Assembly: GCF_002355635.1 (NCBI RefSeq)
Contig: NZ_AP017558.1
Location: 744,001-808,000, forward strand
DNA length: 64,000 bases
Direction of reading: 5' to 3'
Source: Halopenitus persicus
GTDB taxonomy: Archaea > Halobacteriota > Halobacteria > Halobacteriales > Haloferacaceae
The notes below the pieces were generated by a model. That model worked only from the letters and a program-made list of their open reading frames with translations, did no database searches and was not told the DNA's origin. A program made the translations under genes and the position numbers. Below are positions 37,267 through 47,275 of the stretch, one piece after another. Position 1 is the stretch's first letter, and every line of letters starts with the position of its first letter.

Positions 37267-37386
37267 TGCAACGAGACGGTGAGCAGTGCGAACCGGCGAG
37301 GGAACCGGCAGGAGGGATTCGAACCAGGGAACACGCGCGCAGCGGAGCGAGCACGTGTGAGTGGGGTTCGAATCCCTCCCGGCCCG
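37243..37386. repeat. Duplicated tRNA-Lys 3' ends, likely attachment-site scars
   Basis: The last 24 bases of the tRNA (GGGGTTCGAATCCCTCCCGG plus CCCG) recur exactly at 37363-37386, 120 bases downstream, without the rest of a tRNA. Between them, 37312-37325 carries the same T-arm sequence in the opposite orientation (GGAGGGATTCGAAC). This is the footprint expected after integrases insert at a tRNA 3' end and the element is later lost. No integrase is visible. Confidence 0.75.
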
Positions 37387-37401
37387 CCTCGTCGTCGCGA
37401 G

Positions 37402-37941
37402 CTAGAGTCCCTCGCCCTGGTACGCACCGTCGTAGGTGTCCTCGTGGGCCGCCTCGGCGAGGACGAGCTGCGCGATCCGTGCGTCGCGTTCGATCGTGAT
37501 CGGGCGGCCGACCTGCAGGAGCCCCTCGCCGACACCCTCGTAGCCGGCGTCCCAGACTGCGGTGTTGAGCATACAGGAGTTCCGCAGCAGCGAGGAGCGC
37601 GGGTAGACGAAGCCGACGTGCCCCTCCGGGATCCGAACCGGCTCGCCGTACTCGACGACGTAGGCGCCGGGCTCGAACCGGTAGACGTCTCCGTTCCCCG
37701 TCCCGTCGCCGTCCTCGGCCGTACCGTTCCCCGTCCCGTCACCGTCCTCGGCCGCACCGTCGACGGCCAGCGGCTCCCGGTCGCCGACCGTCTTTCCGTC
37801 ACGGCCGATGTGTCCCGGCTCCGTCTGCCTGAAGGCGCCCCCGAGCGTCAGGTCGACGCCGTTCGGCTGTACCTGTGCGGGGTCGAGGTCCGCTCCGGCC
37901 GCCTCGAGCGCCCGCGCGACGTTCGCACCCGATTCGAACAT
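37402..37941 (-). CDS. dut: dUTPase / dCTP deaminase-like nucleotide hydrolase
   Basis: 179 residues, trimeric dUTPase fold. Conserved parts are VQPNGVDLTLGGAFRQ, VYPRSSLLRNSCML, TAVWDAGYEGVGEG and RIAQLVLAEA. Haloarchaeal proteins like this are annotated as dUTP pyrophosphatase; the AVWDAGYEG segment also resembles dCTP deaminase, so deamination cannot be excluded. An acidic insertion contains TAEDGDGTGNG twice in part, coded by a 33-bp repeat at 37691 and 37724. Confidence 0.85.
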   Translation of the reverse strand: MFESGANVARALEAAGADLDPAQVQPNGVDLTLGGAFRQTEPGHIGRDGKTVGDREPLAVDGAAEDGDGTGNGTAEDGDGTGNGDVYRFEPGAYVVEYGEPVRIPEGHVGFVYPRSSLLRNSCMLNTAVWDAGYEGVGEGLLQVGRPITIERDARIAQLVLAEAAHEDTYDGAYQGEGL

Positions 37942-38120
37942 ACCGACCGGTCCGCCGGCGACGGCAAAACCGTGTCGAAGACGGCGCCTCGGCGGTGGCT
38001 CGCCGCCGAGGATGGCTGGCCGGTCCCAGGATATCGTGTTCCGTGGTACCGTGGTATCGTTCGCCCCAAAATTGCCTGACGGCGGGGTTCTACACGGTCG
38101 TTCGGGCGGAAAACTCGCGG

Positions 38121-38131
38121 GATTTATATCC
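38121..38131 (+). promoter_or_regulatory. TATA-like box of the aconitase gene
   Basis: GATTTATATCC is centred about 30 nt before the ATG at 38156. The predicted transcript starts within a few bases of the start codon. Confidence 0.5.
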
Positions 38132-38155
38132 GAGGCGACTCGACTTACGGTCGAT

Positions 38156-40138
38156 ATGGGACAAACCGTAACCGAGAAGATCCTCGATGACCATCTCGTC
38201 GACGGGGAACTCACCCCCGGCGAGGAGATCGGCATCGAGATCGACCAGGTACTCACGCAGGACACCACGGGAACGATGGTCTGGCTCCAGTTCGAGGCGC
38301 TCGACATGGACGAGGTCCAGACGGAGCTGGCCGCGCAGTACTGTGACCACCAGACCTACCAGTTCGACTTCAAGAACACCGACGACCACCGCTTCCTCCG
38401 GTCGGCCGCGGGCACCTACGGCGCGTACTTCTCCCGCCCCGGCAACGGCATCTGTCACCAGGTCCACAAGGAGAACTTCGCGGCGCCCGGCAAGACGCTG
38501 CTCGGCTCCGACTCGCACACGCCGACGCCCGGCGGGCTCGGCCAGTTCGCGATCGGCGCGGGCGGGCTCGACATCGCGGTCGCGATGGGCGGCGGCGCCT
38601 ACTACGTCGAGATGCCCGAGGTCGTCAACGTGCACCTCGAGGGCGAGCTGCCCGAGTGGGCGACGGCGAAGGACATCGCGCTGCACCTGCTCGGCGAGCT
38701 GACCGTCAAGGGCGGCGTCGGCAAGGTCTTCGAGTACACCGGCCCCGGCGCGGAGTCGCTCACCATCCCCGAGCGAACGACGATCACCAACCTCGGGACC
38801 GAGCTCGGCGCCACCTCCTCCATCTTCCCGACCGACGAGCGGACGAAGAACTGGATGGCGCGACAGGGCCGCGAGGACGAGTACGTCGAGCTGCAGCCCG
38901 ACGAGGACGCCGAGTACGCCGAGGAGATCACGGTGAACCTCGACGATCTCGAGCCGCTCATCGCGTGTCCGTCGATGCCCGACAAGGTCGTTCCGGTCAG
39001 CGAGGTCGCCGGGACCGAGGTCGAGCAGACGATCATCGGCTCCTGTACGAACGGCGCCTACGAGGACATCCTCCCGGCCGCGAAGATGCTCGAGGGCCGC
39101 GAGGTCGCAAAGCACACCGAGATGATCATCGCGCCCGGCTCCAAGCAGGCCTCCGAGATGCTGGCCCGCGAGGGCTGGACCGCCGAGCTGATGGCCGCCG
39201 GCGTCAACTTCTCCGAGGCGACGTGTGGTGCCTGCATCGGCATCGGCCACGTGCCCGCCTCCGACTCGGTCTCCCTGCGGACCTTCAACCGTAACTTCGA
39301 GGGCCGTTCGGGAATCGAGGACGACTCCGTCTATCTCTGCTCGCCCGAGGTGGCCACCGCGGCCGCCATCAAAGGCGAGATCGTCGACCCCCGTGACCTG
39401 TCCGACGAGCTCGGCGACCTCGAGGCCCCCGGCCTCGAGATGGGAGATACCTACACCGATGGAATGGGCCAGGACGACGCCGACATCATCACGCCCGAGG
39501 AGGCCATCGACGAGGAGCTGATCAAGGGCCCGAACATCGGCGACGTCCCCCTCCGGGACGGCATCGACTCCGAGGTCGCCGGCGAGGCCCTCCTCAAGAT
39601 GGAGGACAACATCACGACCGACCACATCATCCCGGCGACGGCGGACATCCTCAAGTTCCGCTCGAACATCGACAAGCTCTCCGACTTCACGCTCTCGCGG
39701 ATCGACGACACGTTCGCCGACCGCGCCCGTGACGCCGACGGCGGCGTGCTGGTGGCCGGCGAGAACTACGGCCAGGGCTCCTCGCGCGAGCACGCGGCCC
39801 TGTGTCCGATGTATCTCGGCATCGAGGCGGTCTTCGCGCAGAGCTTCGCCCGCATCCACAAGGCGAACCTCTTCAACTTCGGGATCGTTCCGCTGGAGAT
39901 CGACGCCGACACCTACGAGCGGATCGACCAGGGCGACGACCTCGAGATCCTCGAGGACGTCGACGCCGCGGTCCGCGCGGGCCAGGAGGAGTTCGCCGTT
40001 CGCGTGAACGACGACTGGGAGTTCACCGCGACGCTCGACGCCTCCGACCGGGAGCTCGAGATCCTCTCGGCCGGCGGCAAGCTCTCCTGGACGAAACAGC
40101 AGCACCAGTCCGGCGGCGCGGCGCCCGCCGACGACTGA
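38156..40138 (+). CDS. acn: Aconitate hydratase
   Basis: 660 residues. The [4Fe-4S] ligands are visible in IIGSCTNGAYEDI and in FSEATCGACIGIGH. Swivelling-domain motifs include NYGQGSSREHAAL and FARIHKANLFNFGIVPL. It interconverts citrate and isocitrate in the TCA cycle. It is of the 3-isopropylmalate-dehydratase-like archaeal size, without the long AcnA insertion. The start at 38156 is favoured by the TATA box; the open frame extends further upstream without family support. Succinyl-CoA ligase genes lie 2 kb downstream. Confidence 0.95.
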   Translation: MGQTVTEKILDDHLVDGELTPGEEIGIEIDQVLTQDTTGTMVWLQFEALDMDEVQTELAAQYCDHQTYQFDFKNTDDHRFLRSAAGTYGAYFSRPGNGICHQVHKENFAAPGKTLLGSDSHTPTPGGLGQFAIGAGGLDIAVAMGGGAYYVEMPEVVNVHLEGELPEWATAKDIALHLLGELTVKGGVGKVFEYTGPGAESLTIPERTTITNLGTELGATSSIFPTDERTKNWMARQGREDEYVELQPDEDAEYAEEITVNLDDLEPLIACPSMPDKVVPVSEVAGTEVEQTIIGSCTNGAYEDILPAAKMLEGREVAKHTEMIIAPGSKQASEMLAREGWTAELMAAGVNFSEATCGACIGIGHVPASDSVSLRTFNRNFEGRSGIEDDSVYLCSPEVATAAAIKGEIVDPRDLSDELGDLEAPGLEMGDTYTDGMGQDDADIITPEEAIDEELIKGPNIGDVPLRDGIDSEVAGEALLKMEDNITTDHIIPATADILKFRSNIDKLSDFTLSRIDDTFADRARDADGGVLVAGENYGQGSSREHAALCPMYLGIEAVFAQSFARIHKANLFNFGIVPLEIDADTYERIDQGDDLEILEDVDAAVRAGQEEFAVRVNDDWEFTATLDASDRELEILSAGGKLSWTKQQHQSGGAAPADD

Positions 40139-40263
40139 TCACGGTCGAACCGCTCGGCCGGCCCGAGCACCGAATTTCACGTTTTCTTTTCCGCGTTCGA
40201 CGGCGATGAGGACCGACCGGCGTCAGCCATAGCCTTACAAGACGGGACGACGAATCCGGGACG

Positions 40264-41472
40264 ATGGACGAGACCGACGACCTCCCCGAATCGGCCGACG
40301 TCGTCATCGTCGGCGGCGGAGTGATGGGAACGAGCACGGCGTTCTTCCTCGCCCGGGAGACCGACCGCGACGTGCTCCTCCTCGAGAAGGACGCGATCGC
40401 GGCGGGGTCGACGGGCGACTCATCGGCGATCCTCCGACACCACTACGGGGACCAGGCGATCTACAGCCGGATGGCCTGGTGGAGCCACGAGTTCTACCGG
40501 CGCTTCGAGGCGGAGACGGGGCAGCCGCTCTCACACGCGGAAAACCCGCTCGTCCGGTTCGGGAGCGAGGGAACGCCGAGCGGGGAGTACGCCCAGGACG
40601 GGTACGAGGTCCTCTCGGAGCTGGACGTCCCGGTCACGCGCTACGAACGCGAGTCGCTCCCCGATCGATATCCGATGATCGCGGACGCCGAGCGGTACGA
40701 CTTCGCCGTCTCCGACGACGCGGCCGGCTACTCGGACGGGTCCGACGCGGCGAGGGGGTTCGAACGCGCCGCACGGGATCGTGGGGCAACCGTCGTCACC
40801 GGCACCGCGGTCGAGTCGATCGCGACCGACGCGGACGGGAGCGCGGTCGTCGGCGTCGACGTCGACGGAACGCGGATCGCGTGTTCGGCGGTCGTGATCG
40901 CCGCGGGCCCCTGGACGCCGCGGCTCGCGGAGACGGTGGGCGTGGAGCTGCCGGTCGTCCCCACCAGGGAGCAGGTCCTGCTCCTCGACCCGCCAGCGGA
41001 GTACGCCGAGACGTATCCGTCGCTCGTGCCCACGACCGCGCTGCCCGGCGGGGAGTGGTACGTCCGCCCCGACGTCGGCGGCGGGATCCTCGTCGGGACC
41101 CACCACACCGGGGAGGCGGTCGACCCCGACGGGTACGACGCGACGCCGGACGAGTCGACGATCCTCGAGCTGGTCGACCGGCTCGGCGACCTGATCCCCG
41201 AGCTGCGCGATGCGGGGATCCGGGGCCGCTACTGCGGCGTCTACTCGAACACGCCCGACCACGACTTCATCATCGACGCGGTCGGGCCGGCAGGCTGTTA
41301 CGTCGCCTGCGGCTTCTCGGGACACGGCTTCAAACAGGCGCCCGCGGTGGGCCGGATCGTGACCGACCTGGTCACCGAGGGCACGAGCGAGTTCGTCGAC
41401 CTCGAGTACTTCTCGCTGAGCCGGTTTGAGGGGTCGCCCGAGGGACACGGCGCGCCGGCCGACAACGTGTGA
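40264..41472 (+). CDS. DAO-family FAD-dependent oxidoreductase
   Basis: 402 residues, glycine/D-amino-acid oxidase fold. FAD binds at VVIVGGGVMGTSTAFFLA near residue 14, and the C-terminal FAD contact is CGFSGHGFKQAPAVGRIVTDLV. It would oxidise a secondary or D-amino acid such as sarcosine, glycine or D-proline. It belongs to the same family as the pair at 49-52 kb but is less similar to either than they are to each other. It is convergent with a cupin gene. Confidence 0.88.
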   Translation: MDETDDLPESADVVIVGGGVMGTSTAFFLARETDRDVLLLEKDAIAAGSTGDSSAILRHHYGDQAIYSRMAWWSHEFYRRFEAETGQPLSHAENPLVRFGSEGTPSGEYAQDGYEVLSELDVPVTRYERESLPDRYPMIADAERYDFAVSDDAAGYSDGSDAARGFERAARDRGATVVTGTAVESIATDADGSAVVGVDVDGTRIACSAVVIAAGPWTPRLAETVGVELPVVPTREQVLLLDPPAEYAETYPSLVPTTALPGGEWYVRPDVGGGILVGTHHTGEAVDPDGYDATPDESTILELVDRLGDLIPELRDAGIRGRYCGVYSNTPDHDFIIDAVGPAGCYVACGFSGHGFKQAPAVGRIVTDLVTEGTSEFVDLEYFSLSRFEGSPEGHGAPADNV

Positions 41473-41539
41473 CCAACATCGAACTGGGAGAGCGAACTCG
41501 GATCGGAAAACACGGATCCGCAGCCTCGAAGCCAACCGG

Positions 41540-41911
41540 CTACTCGACGAGCTCGATCTCGTCGTCGCCGTGGGGAACCACGCAGATGAACGCCCCGCGT
41601 TCGGGGCCGTCGTTGTGGTAGGCGTGCTCGGTACCGGCCGGGATGAACAGCGAGTCGCCGTGGGAGACCGTCCGCTCCTCGCCGGCGAGGGTCACGGTGT
41701 ATTCGCCGGCGAGGACGTACTGAACGTGCTCGACTGCGTTCGTGTGCAGCGGAACGGTCGCGTCGGGCTCCAGGATGAACCGGCGCATCGCGAAGTTCGG
41801 CGCGCCGTCCGTCTCGTCGATCAACACGCCGCGGCCCATCCCGTCGGCGGCGTCAACGACCTCGTACTCGACCTCCGAATCGCTGGTTATCGTCGGCGTC
41901 GGGTCCGTCAT
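41540..41911 (-). CDS. Cupin-domain protein
   Basis: 123 residues forming one cupin barrel. Metal-site motifs are [19 protein letters not shown] and [16 protein letters not shown], so two histidine clusters and a glutamine or glutamate ligand are present. Substrate unknown. It sits upstream of sucD on the same strand but is separated by an 82-base gap. Confidence 0.85.
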   Translation of the reverse strand: MTDPTPTITSDSEVEYEVVDAADGMGRGVLIDETDGAPNFAMRRFILEPDATVPLHTNAVEHVQYVLAGEYTVTLAGEERTVSHGDSLFIPAGTEHAYHNDGPERGAFICVVPHGDDEIELVE

Positions 41912-41993
41912 ACGATCGGGATCGGAACGGCGGGATAAAGACGTGCGGATCGGGCAGCCACGACCGAGACGAGCGGTCGCGACGGGAGTCGCG

Positions 41994-42863
41994 CTACAGG
42001 AAGTCCTCGACGTGGTCGGCGACCTCCTCGGGAGTGTCGCCGACGGGGACGCCCGCGGCGTTGAGCGCGTTGATCTTGGACTCGGCGGTACCGGTGCCGG
42101 AGCCGGAGACGATGGCGCCGGCGTGGCCCATCCGCTTGCCCGGCGGCGCGGTGCGGCCGGCGATGAAGCCGGCGACGGGCGTGTCCATGTGCTCGCCGAT
42201 GAACTTCGCGGCCTGCTCCTCGTCCTCGCCGCCGATCTCGCCGCACATCACGACGGCGTCGGTCTCGTCGTCGTCCTCGAACGCGGAGAGCGCGTCGATG
42301 AAGGAGGTGCCGATGATCGGGTCGCCGCCGATGCCGACCGCGGTCGTCTGGCCGATCCCGCGGTTGGTGAGGTTATCGACGACCTGGTACGTGAGGGTAC
42401 CCGAACGGGAGACGAGCCCGACGTTGCCGTCGGCGAAGATGTTGCCGGGCAGGATGCCGAGCTTCGACTCGCCCGGCGTGATGATCCCCGGACAGTTCGG
42501 GCCCAGCAGTCGCGTGTCGACCTCGGAGAGCCGCTTGTTCACCTTGGCCATATCCTGCGTCGGAACGCCCTCGGTGATCGCGACCGCGAGGTCGAGGTCG
42601 GTGTCGAGCGCCTCGAAGATCGCGTCCGCGGCGAACGCCGGCGGCACGAAGATGACGGACGCGTCGGCGTCCTCGGCATCGACGGCCTCGTCGACGGTGT
42701 CGTAGACGGGGACGCCGGCGACCTCCTGGCCGCCCTTGCCGGGGACCGCGCCCCCGACGACGTTGGTCCCGTACTCGATCATCTGTTCGGCGTGGAACTT
42801 CCCCTCCCCGCCGGTGATGCCCTGGACGATGACGCGCGTGTCGTCGTCGACGAAGACGCTCAT
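41994..42863 (-). CDS. sucD: Succinate-CoA ligase subunit alpha
   Basis: 289 residues. CoA-binding Rossmann domain at the N-terminus ([18 protein letters not shown]), and the phosphohistidine loop [17 protein letters not shown] in the second half. It forms succinyl-CoA ligase with SucC, making ATP or GTP in the TCA cycle. The start overlaps the end of sucC by four bases. Confidence 0.97.
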   Translation of the reverse strand: MSVFVDDDTRVIVQGITGGEGKFHAEQMIEYGTNVVGGAVPGKGGQEVAGVPVYDTVDEAVDAEDADASVIFVPPAFAADAIFEALDTDLDLAVAITEGVPTQDMAKVNKRLSEVDTRLLGPNCPGIITPGESKLGILPGNIFADGNVGLVSRSGTLTYQVVDNLTNRGIGQTTAVGIGGDPIIGTSFIDALSAFEDDDETDAVVMCGEIGGEDEEQAAKFIGEHMDTPVAGFIAGRTAPPGKRMGHAGAIVSGSGTGTAESKINALNAAGVPVGDTPEEVADHVEDFL

Positions 42864-44005
42864 TGGGCCACCTCCTGGGCGTTGGCGACCGCACGCTGGA
42901 CGGCGTCCTCCAGCGTCTCCTCGACCTCGACGAGGTCGGCGTTCAGGATCTCCATCCCCTCCGCGGCGTTCGTGCCGGCGAGCCGGACGACCACCTTCTT
43001 GGGGATCTCGTCGAACTGTTCGAGGGCCTCGTTGATCCCCTTGGCGACCTCGTCGCCGCGGGTGATCCCGCCGAAGATGTTGAAGACGACGGCGTCGACG
43101 TTCTCGTCGGAGAAGACCATGTCCAGCGCGTTCGCGACGCGCTCGGCCTTCGCGCCGCCGCCGATGTCGAGGAAGTTCGCGGGCGATCCGCCGTAGTGGT
43201 CGACCAGATCGAGCGTCGTCATCACGAGCCCGGCGCCGTTGCCGATGATGCCGACGTTGCCCGACAGGCGGACGTAATCGAAGCCGTAGTCGCCTGCCTT
43301 GCGCTCGAGGTCGTCCTCGTAGGACTCCTCGGCCAGCTCCGAGAGCTCGGGCTGGCGGAACAGCGCGTCCTCGTCGATGTTCATCACGGCGTCGGCGGCG
43401 ACCACGTCGCGGTCGCTCGTGATCATCACCGGATTCACCTCGATCTCGGAGGCGTCGCTGTCCTCGTAGAGGTCGTACAGCGTCGTGAGGATCGACGCCA
43501 CGTCGAGCGCGACGTCGTCGTCGACGCCGGCATTGTAGACGACCTTGCGGGCCTGGTAGGGGTGCAGGCCGAAGGCGGGGTCGACGTGCTCGCGGGCGAT
43601 CGCGTCGGGGCTCTCGGCGGCGACCTCCTCGATGTCGACGCCGCCCTCGGTCGAGACCATCAGCACGGGCTGGCCCTCGCCGCGGTCCATCGTCACGCCG
43701 ACGTACAGTTCGTCGACGAAGTCCACGCCGGACTCGACGAGGACGCGATCGACGGTGTAGCCCTTCAGATCCATTCCCAGGATCTCCGCGGCGTACTGTT
43801 CGGCCTCCTCGCGATCGGTCGCGATCTTGATGCCGCCGGCCTTGCCGCGGCCGCCGACGTGCACCTGCGCCTTGATGGCCGCAGGGTATCCGATCTCGTC
43901 GACCGCGTCGAGAACCTCCTCGACGGATTCGGCCAGTTGCGAGTCGGGAATCGGGATCCCGGCGTCGGCGAAGATCTCCTTCGCCTGATACTCGTGAAGC
44001 TTCAT
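42860..44005 (-). CDS. sucC: Succinate-CoA ligase subunit beta
   Basis: 381 residues. [20 protein letters not shown] begins the ATP-grasp domain and [16 protein letters not shown] is the nucleotide-binding strand. The C-terminal CoA-ligase domain has [15 protein letters not shown]. The start at 44005 is preferred to the longer frame at 44074. It is co-transcribed with sucD. Confidence 0.97.
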   Translation of the reverse strand: MKLHEYQAKEIFADAGIPIPDSQLAESVEEVLDAVDEIGYPAAIKAQVHVGGRGKAGGIKIATDREEAEQYAAEILGMDLKGYTVDRVLVESGVDFVDELYVGVTMDRGEGQPVLMVSTEGGVDIEEVAAESPDAIAREHVDPAFGLHPYQARKVVYNAGVDDDVALDVASILTTLYDLYEDSDASEIEVNPVMITSDRDVVAADAVMNIDEDALFRQPELSELAEESYEDDLERKAGDYGFDYVRLSGNVGIIGNGAGLVMTTLDLVDHYGGSPANFLDIGGGAKAERVANALDMVFSDENVDAVVFNIFGGITRGDEVAKGINEALEQFDEIPKKVVVRLAGTNAAEGMEILNADLVEVEETLEDAVQRAVANAQEVAQ

Positions 44006-44186
44006 TGGCGTCCGAAAAGGGGGTCGTCGGGCGCTTAAATCCCGCTCTTTCGACTCGGGACCCGCCCGATCCATTTCGACTCGAAACGCGAGCGTTCGAA
44101 CCGGGACTGCGGTCGCCGACAGCGTGGACGGCGGTCCACGCGGCGAACGGGAACGGTTTTGTCGACGGCGAACGCGTCCCCGATCG

Positions 44187-44621
44187 ATGGATCGGGAGTT
44201 CCTCCGGCGGGTTCTCGTCGAGGAGGCGTTCGCCTACGGGTTCACGATCGCCTTCTGGGGGTCGGGCGTGCTCCTCATCGACGCGTTCGGCGTGTTCGGA
44301 ATCCGGGGAGTCCTCGCGTACGCGGCCGGATCGGTCACCGGCTTCGGCCTCCTGCTCGTCGGCACCTTCGATGGGGTTCTCGAGTCGGTCGACGTCGGGG
44401 GCGAGCCGAGCTATCACGTGCTCGCGGGGATCCACTACGTCGCCGCGCTCGTGCCGATCGTGACGACCCACGTCCTCATCCGGGCGGAGCTCGGGGAGAC
44501 GCTCACCGTCTTCCTCGTCGGGATCTCCGTCCCCGTCTGGTACAACCTGTTCGTGACCGCCGAGGAGGTCCTCTCGGAGGGGCTCCGGCGGATCGAGCGG
44601 AAAGCCGAGCGGCGCCGGTGA
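44187..44621 (+). CDS. Small integral membrane protein, unrecognised
   Basis: 144 residues with four probable membrane helices (about residues 15-35, 38-60, 78-98 and 102-125) and a basic C-terminal tail. I do not recognise the family and see no catalytic motif. It is divergent from sucC, with a TATA-like stretch upstream, and convergent with the PfkB kinase gene. Confidence 0.65.
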   Translation: MDREFLRRVLVEEAFAYGFTIAFWGSGVLLIDAFGVFGIRGVLAYAAGSVTGFGLLLVGTFDGVLESVDVGGEPSYHVLAGIHYVAALVPIVTTHVLIRAELGETLTVFLVGISVPVWYNLFVTAEEVLSEGLRRIERKAERRR

Positions 44622-44637
44622 GGTACGTTCGCCGCGG

Positions 44638-45732
44638 TCACGCCGTCGGCTCTCGATCCGACCCGGTATCGAGCGTGGTCGCAGTCCCGTGTCCGTCGAT
44701 GAAGGCGTCGATCCGGTCCCACGTGAGCGTCGTTCGGGCGCCGTACTCCAGGGTCGCGAGCGCGCCGGCCGCGTTGCCGATCCGGAGCGCGTACGCGAGA
44801 TCGGCGTTGCGGAGATGAGACGCCGTTGGTCCCGAAATCCCGTCGCCGGAAGACGCATCACCGGAAGCGGCGTCCGCCGCGATCCCGCGCCCGATCTCGG
44901 GTTCGTGGCCGCGCGCGGACTCGAAACACGCCGCGATGAAGCCGGCGGCGAACGCGTCGCCGGCGCCGGTCGTGTCGACCGGGTCGACCGGGAAGGCGGG
45001 CGCGCGATGCCGGTCGTGGTCGGCGCTTGGGTCCCGGACCGCCGCGCCCTCGCTGCCGAGCTTGACGACGAGGGTCGGCGCGTCCGCCGCCGCCGGGTCG
45101 AACTCCGACTCCTCGAGCGTCGCCGCCTCGCGTCGGTTCACCAGGAGGACGTCGACGTGTTCGAACGCGCTCGCGTAGCCGCGGTCGCCGATCCGTCGGC
45201 CGGGATCGAAGCTCACCGCGACGCCGTGGTCGGCCGCCGCGCGGGCGAGCTCCGTGGCGACCGTCGGGTCCTGGCCCGTCAGATGCAGGTGGTCGAGGTC
45301 TGCGAGACGGGTCGCCGGGAGGTCGGCCGCCGTATACGCCTCGTTGGCGCCCGCAGCGGACAACACCATGACCTCGCCGTCGGCGTCGACGATGAGGTAC
45401 TTCACCGACGTTTCGCGGTTCTCGAGGACCGAGACGGGCGCACAGTCGACGCCGGCGCGGTCGAGTTCGAGCAGCGTTAACGCGCCCGGATCGTCGTCCC
45501 CGACGCTGCCGAACAGCGCGGAGCGAACCCCGAACCCCGACAGGCCCGCCGCGACGTTCGCCGCGCTTCCGCCCCCGGCCTGCCGGAGGTGCTCGATCGG
45601 TCGCTCGCCGTCCGGCTCGGGAAGCCGGTCGACCTGCATCGTGACGTCCCAGTTGACGTGGCCGGCACACATCGTCCGCGGCGCCTCGGCCGACCCGCCG
45701 TCCCCACCGTCGGCCGCCTGCTCCCGGGTCAC
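44638..45732 (-). CDS. PfkB-family kinase, probable ribose-1-phosphate kinase
   Basis: 364 residues. The start signature [16 protein letters not shown] and the catalytic/anion-hole motif [18 protein letters not shown] are those of PfkB sugar kinases. The GTG start overlaps the stop of the ribose-1,5-bisphosphate isomerase gene by four bases (GTGA). That pairing suggests ATP-dependent ribose-1-phosphate kinase, which in haloarchaea supplies ribose-1,5-bisphosphate to the isomerase. An acidic/Gly loop near residues 280-300 is probably an insertion. Confidence 0.87.
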   Translation of the reverse strand: MTREQAADGGDGGSAEAPRTMCAGHVNWDVTMQVDRLPEPDGERPIEHLRQAGGGSAANVAAGLSGFGVRSALFGSVGDDDPGALTLLELDRAGVDCAPVSVLENRETSVKYLIVDADGEVMVLSAAGANEAYTAADLPATRLADLDHLHLTGQDPTVATELARAAADHGVAVSFDPGRRIGDRGYASAFEHVDVLLVNRREAATLEESEFDPAAADAPTLVVKLGSEGAAVRDPSADHDRHRAPAFPVDPVDTTGAGDAFAAGFIAACFESARGHEPEIGRGIAADAASGDASSGDGISGPTASHLRNADLAYALRIGNAAGALATLEYGARTTLTWDRIDAFIDGHGTATTLDTGSDREPTA

Positions 45733-46775
45733 GGCTCCGCCCACGGGGTCTCGGCTCCGTCGCCGAACAGCTCGCGCATCAGCGTCACGATGCTTTCCGG
45801 GGGAAACTGGCCGCTCTCGGTGACGATCGCGTCCATATACCGGGGCGGCGTCACGTCGAAGGCGGGATTCTCGACAGTGAGGTCGCCGATCCCGGACCGG
45901 GTCTCGGGGTCGATCACCTCGTCCTCGTCGCGGGTCTCGATCTCGACGGTGTGGCCCGTCAACGTCTCCGGGTGGAGCTTGATCGTCTGTGCGGCGGTCA
46001 TGATCGGGACGCCGCGCTCGCGGGCGTTGACCGCCAGTCCCGAGGTGCCGATCTTGTTGATCACCGACCCGTCGGCGGCGATCGAGTCGGCACCCACGAG
46101 GACGTGATCGGCCTCGTCGAGGTAGCGACGCGCGGCGGAGTCGACGATGAGGGTGACCGGGACGTCCAGCTCCCGAAGCGCCTCGGCGGTGATGTGGCCC
46201 TGGTTGCGCGGCCGCGTCTCCTTGACGATCGCCGACAGCGACTTCCCCTGGTCGAGGGCGGCCTCGATGCAGGCAAGCGCGTCCGTCGAGTGACAGTGGG
46301 TCATCACGACGTCGCCGTCCTGCAGCCGGTTCGCGCCGACCTCGCCGAGCCGATCGCGAGCCTCCTCGAGCCGACGGGTGAAGCGGGCGCTCGAGCGAAC
46401 CACCCGCCGCCGGAGCGTCTCGACGTCGTCGCCCTCCATCCGCTGGAGGACGTACCGGAGCGCGTTGGGGAGCGAGACCGCGGTCGGCCGGGTCTCGTGG
46501 AGTCGGCGTGCCGCCGCGCGCATCGTCGCCCGGAACGTCGCGGGGTCCTCGACGTCCGTCTCCCGGGCCTGCGTCGCGAGCGCCTCGGCGGCGGCCCCCG
46601 CGATGGCCGCGGCCCCACGGATCTCCATCGACGCGATCGCCGCCGCGGTTTCCTCGACCTCCGGGATGACGGGTGCCGGCTCGACGTTCGGGGCGACGGA
46701 CGCCGTTCCGTCCTCGGACGCGGCGTCCGTCGACCCCCCGTCCGATCCGTCCTTCGGTCGGTGCTTGCGGGTCAT
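45729..46775 (-). CDS. Ribose-1,5-bisphosphate isomerase
   Basis: 348 residues of the eIF2B-alpha/MtnA-like family. After an acidic N-terminus of about 35 residues the R15P isomerase core contains MTHCHSTDAL, LIVDSAARR and VLVGADSIAADGSVINKIGT. The catalytic Cys161 and Asp230 are 69 residues apart, the same spacing I recall for Cys133 and Asp202 of the Thermococcus enzyme. It makes ribulose-1,5-bisphosphate; no Rubisco is visible. Although often labelled eIF-2B, the coupled kinase makes the metabolic role much more likely. Confidence 0.9.
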   Translation of the reverse strand: MTRKHRPKDGSDGGSTDAASEDGTASVAPNVEPAPVIPEVEETAAAIASMEIRGAAAIAGAAAEALATQARETDVEDPATFRATMRAAARRLHETRPTAVSLPNALRYVLQRMEGDDVETLRRRVVRSSARFTRRLEEARDRLGEVGANRLQDGDVVMTHCHSTDALACIEAALDQGKSLSAIVKETRPRNQGHITAEALRELDVPVTLIVDSAARRYLDEADHVLVGADSIAADGSVINKIGTSGLAVNARERGVPIMTAAQTIKLHPETLTGHTVEIETRDEDEVIDPETRSGIGDLTVENPAFDVTPPRYMDAIVTESGQFPPESIVTLMRELFGDGAETPWAEP

Positions 46776-47275
46776 TCCCTGACGGTTGGTTCCCCATCGT
46801 CTTATAAGGCCGGCCGCGGAGCCCGACGGACGAGCCGCAGCGATCCCGTGCGGCGGTCAGCGGACCACCACGGTTCGCACCATATATAAATATACGAAGT
46901 ATTATTCAAAAAAGATACGTTTCCGCTACAAGCCGGAACGAGAATCGACCGCCAACCGGTTCCGGAACCGCTCCGTTCGGTCGGTACTCCCTTATAAACG
47001 ACTCGCCACCGCGGAAACGGCGTCGATCAGGAGTTCGCCCGACGGATCCGACCGGATCAGATCGGAACGGAACGGATCAGACCAGACCAAACCGGACGGG
47101 ACAGGCTAGACTGAACCAGACCAAACCGGACGGGACAGAACTAGACTGAACCAGACCGAACTAGACAGGACCAGAGCGGACTGGATCGGCGGGAGATAAG
47201 ATGATATAAAAAATATATTAGATTGAAATAGCCACTCATAATATACTAATTCGGCTGGTCGGGTGGAGGCTCCGT
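46776..47275. other. Gene-free 500-base region, AT-rich at both ends, with 34/35-bp repeats
   Basis: No convincing ORF is present. AT-rich patches are at about 46881-46925 (CATATATAAATATACG and a TATTATTC/AAAAAAG tract) and 47197-47253 (GATATAAAAAATATATTAG and following). Between them at about 47081-47170 a unit beginning ACCAGACCAAACCGGACGGG recurs at 47081 and 47115, with a decayed copy at 47150. It precedes the IclR-regulated block on its left side. Confidence 0.8.

Noticed and set aside
37363-37386. Second tRNA gene
   Set aside because: Only the 3' T-arm and acceptor strand are present; no anticodon arm or 5' acceptor strand precedes it.
44006-44861. N-terminal extension joining the sucD frame to bases upstream of sucC
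   Set aside because: The sucD frame stays open through sucC and beyond only because of GC bias; SucD begins at [11 protein letters not shown] at 42863.
45729-46775. Translation initiation factor eIF-2B subunit
   Set aside because: Catalytic Cys/Asp of ribose-1,5-bisphosphate isomerase are present and it is coupled to a sugar kinase.
45733-46797. N-terminal extension of the PfkB kinase frame
   Set aside because: It would read through the isomerase gene in another frame; the GTGA overlap at 45732 gives a normal PfkB start.
46786-47109. 107-codon plus-strand ORF in the gene-free gap
   Set aside because: Composition is unlike haloarchaeal proteins and half of it reads AT-rich and repeat DNA.
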